64,000 bases of DNA from NCBI GenBank assembly GCA_964030475.1, contig CAXIPT010000002.1:18742969-18806968 (forward strand), read 5' to 3'. The stretch's first letter is position 1. Every line of letters begins with the position of its first letter. The translations under genes were made by a program, and so were the position numbers. Below are positions 61,929-64,000 of the stretch, one piece after another. The notes under the pieces are model-generated. The model worked only from the letters and a program-made list of their open reading frames with translations, had not been told where the DNA came from and did no database searches. The DNA is from Tethya wilhelma (lineage: Eukaryota > Porifera > Demospongiae > Tethyida > Tethyidae).

Positions 61929-61973
<45 letters not shown>

Positions 61974-62802
61974 AGATCATGACAATTGAAGACAAAATAA
62001 ACACATAGTCTCTCTCACGGTTAGATCATGTCATCTACCAGATCAAAGAGAAAAAAATACTTAGAAAAGAGTCAAACTCTAACTACAGTCATGTAACAAC
62101 TACAGTACCTTGAGAACAGCTGACAAATCGAGTCTGAAGTTAAAGTCCCCATATATGTAGACGGGCTCTGGGATACTACTTAAAGTTGTTTTTTGGGGTT
62201 CGGGCTCATGAATACCACTTATAGACGAGGATATTCTCTTGACGGCATGTTCGAGTGCTCTTCTTCTGAACTCACAGTACACTGATGGAGACTGCAGTCG
62301 TGTGCAATTGTGAATATTGTTAACAATACATCCCCACACACACAGAGACACAACAATAATTCACAATTTCCTAGGAAGTTATGGCTCCCAGTGTCTACCT
62401 ACTCAGGTCATAGCTGAATAGTTAAAGCCACTCATCTGATGCCTATTCTTAGAAACTAAACTAGACATAAACATGACCCCTAGAGGTCAACAACAGTAGG
62501 ACAAGTGTTCCAGTTATCTCTTACTCTCTGGGTCAAACATTGTTTCTTTGCAGGGTCACAAACATCTTCTTCTTTTTTTTTTTTTGTCTAGGGTGCAGTT
62601 GAACACAACAAAGCTTCCACAAATCATTTATGAGGAAGCTTGAGGTGAGTGAGTGGACCAGTATATGAACAGCTAGGAAGCCACTGCCACCACCAACAGC
62701 TCTCACAGATATATAGAACCCTACCTTCTCCATTGCCACCAGGTTGTCATCATCATGGAAGAGATGAATGTTGACAAAGTTGAGCAGTCGGCTGTAAGGA
62801 TG

Positions 62803-62868
<66 letters not shown>

Positions 62869-63871
62869 CAAGGCATGGTGGTGGTGGTATCAAACTAGAC
62901 ATAATAATGTGTACATAGCAATAAATGTGTTGTGAATGCATTGTATTTCTCATCAGAGGAGGGAACTCACTCATTGTGGCACTTGTTTACACATTCTACT
63001 TACACATTCATACATTCTACAGATACTGAAGGTGATCATTACACACACAACTGCAAAGGCTACTATGAGTAGTGAAGAAGAAAGTACAAGTGAAAGCTAC
63101 AGGTATGAATGAAGCCAACAACACTACAATAAGCTACACTCCTCTAGTATAAGGCATCATGAATTTGTTAGGTATGTGTAAAGATGTGGAGCACAAAGCA
63201 TGCTGTGAAGTGTGCATCACTAGCACTTCCATTCGAAGCCTAACATCAATGTGGCTCTCCACTCTCTTACCTTCCAAACAACCTCCACCTTGTGTGTAGG
63301 AACCCTTTTCTCGACCATTTTACCTAAAGTACAGTAGGCATGGTAACACACTATAATGTACAATGTAAACACGTCATACATACATGCGCAGGATTGCACA
63401 GAAAATTGACACTAAAACTAATGGTGTGGTCACACCAACACACCACACCGTACGCTACCTGTGTAAGTGCTACTACACACATACATACATACATACATAC
63501 ATACCGGATACTTGCTTACTTACTAATGAACCCTACATTCATGTGGTACTAGGACAATACTAAACAATAGGATTTCTGTAGTACTTCCAATAGCCCAACT
63601 ACGTAGTGCAAGAGCACAAACTACGTCAGCTACAACGCAACCAAAGGAAATGCCAATGCAATTTGAGCCCATAGGAAGTATTGGTTCATGTACTTCCACT
63701 TTAGGCTTTGATATGTACGCTTCCTACAATAATTACTCAACAGTGTGTGATCCTACAAGAGTCAGGACCAAAGCCAGGGTGGAATTTGGCCATACACAGA
63801 AGTATAATTATTATGATTTGATTTAGCGGTGTATTGCCTACCAGTGGGTAGTAGTCCTCAGGAAATCTCTC
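53966..63871 (-). CDS. INPP5A: INPP5A-type inositol polyphosphate 5-phosphatase, partial (continues right)
   Basis: Type I 5-phosphatase that ends Ins(1,4,5)P3 calcium signalling. Exons recognised, 5' to 3': 63871-63842 (ERFPEDYYPL, 30 bases), 63323-63271 (KWSRKGFLHTRW), 62791-62725 (FVNIHLFHDDDNLVAMEK), 62291-62109 (SPSVY...YIYGDFNFRLD, catalytic Asp/Asn), 61926-61825, 61763-about 61691, then 56244-56184 (CPAWCDRIL), 55841-55782 (CVGDHK), 54766-54712 (PIFLFFTL) and a probable terminal exon with stop at 53966-53968. These follow human INPP5A in order. The exon for the FPPSYP region between 56.2 and 61.7 kb was not found. The predicted C-terminus is shorter than in human and no CAAX box is seen. 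The 5' end is beyond 64000. CT tracts precede two acceptors. Confidence 0.87.
56245..59813. other. Large INPP5A intron, no recognised exon
   Basis: Carries CA (57051-57089), ACAG (59328-59361) and TG (59637-59684) repeats and an N at 59766. One missing INPP5A exon should lie here or up to 61.69 kb. Confidence 0.45.
59814..61007 (-). CDS. Ankyrin-repeat exons, gene fragment within INPP5A span
   Basis: Four exons each encode one ankyrin repeat, all phase 0: 61007-60903, 60713-60615, 60082-59984, 59918-59814. Typical cores are GITPLYLASQEGHKDIVEVL, GKTPLWAASSDG, RLLIDRGANVN, LLNHGAEVD and LLIERGAKVN. Splice sites are intact and no stop interrupts them. No start, stop or further repeats were found on either side. 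It could be a nested same-strand gene with undetected ends, a transposed fragment, or a cassette spliced into INPP5A. Confidence 0.65.
61925..61969. repeat. (GA)n microsatellite, CT tract on the coding strand
   Basis: Reads (CT)n on the minus strand immediately before the CTTTCTAG acceptor of the INPP5A exon at 61926. Confidence 0.9.
62805..62860. repeat. (GA)n microsatellite, CT tract on the coding strand
   Basis: Reads (CT)n on the minus strand, about 15 bases before the CATCCTTACAG acceptor of the INPP5A exon at 62791. Confidence 0.9.
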
Positions 63872-63920
63872 CTTGCAAACACAGGGGCAATTTGTTTGTT
63901 TTAATGAACTGTATTTCACC

Positions 63921-63922
<2 letters not shown>

Positions 63923-63999
<77 letters not shown>

Positions 64000-64000
64000 G
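63923..64000. repeat. (GT)n microsatellite at the window edge
   Basis: Almost pure GT to the last base, upstream of the 63871 INPP5A exon on the minus strand. Confidence 0.95.

Noticed and set aside
62900..63000. Possible INPP5A exon reading VNKCHND before FVNIHLFHD
   Set aside because: Exon 63323-63271 joins 62791-62725 directly in phase and aligns with human INPP5A without a gap, so an extra exon is unnecessary.

Overview
The window looks like a piece of a demosponge (or at least early-branching animal) nuclear genome. This is inferred from the gene set, not from a database match. Genes are intron-rich with short introns, there are many dinucleotide microsatellites, foldback and MITE-like repeats, a large family of SRCR-domain receptors, and two NK-type homeobox genes lying close together. 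Three stretches of N (21889, 28361-28437, 59766) mark uncertain assembly.

Region 1 (1-13.6 kb, minus strand) is a tandem array of four SRCR genes. Three encode receptors with a membrane segment and one appears secreted. The receptor plan is a signal-peptide exon, SRCR domains mostly split over two phase-1 exons, a membrane exon and a tyrosine-rich tail, although the gene at 12.3-13.6 kb has its last half-domain, membrane segment and tail fused in one exon. Decayed relics of tail and SRCR exons lie between the genes, so the array is expanding and dying back. A 582-bp tandem duplication sits at the end of the third gene.

Region 2 (14.3-20.1 kb) is a divergent pair sharing a roughly 0.33-kb promoter: an ANGEL-type nuclease (minus) and the RNA kinase CLP1 (plus). 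CLP1 holds an apparent U12-type intron. A polypeptide GalNAc-transferase (20.8-24.5 kb, plus) follows.

Region 3 (24.8-42.9 kb, plus) is VPS8, the CORVET tethering subunit. Its 6.6-kb intron at 30365-36970 contains two complete receptor genes on the opposite strand: a mucin-like receptor with a long phosphotyrosine-type tail and a two-SRCR receptor. Another VPS8 intron holds a foldback element of about 0.88 kb.

Region 4 (43-52.2 kb) holds a Bar/Bsh/Tlx-like homeobox gene (plus) and an NK5/6/7-like homeobox gene (minus), tail to tail, with large non-coding surroundings.

Region 5 (54 kb to the right edge, minus) is an INPP5A-type inositol trisphosphate 5-phosphatase that continues beyond the window. 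Four single-repeat ankyrin exons lie inside its span. For most genes the exon models were assembled by hand from splice signals and reading phase. The coding sums for ANGEL, CLP1, GALNT, both homeobox genes and five of the six SRCR or mucin-like receptors add up to whole codons; the leftmost receptor is cut by the window edge and so cannot be summed.
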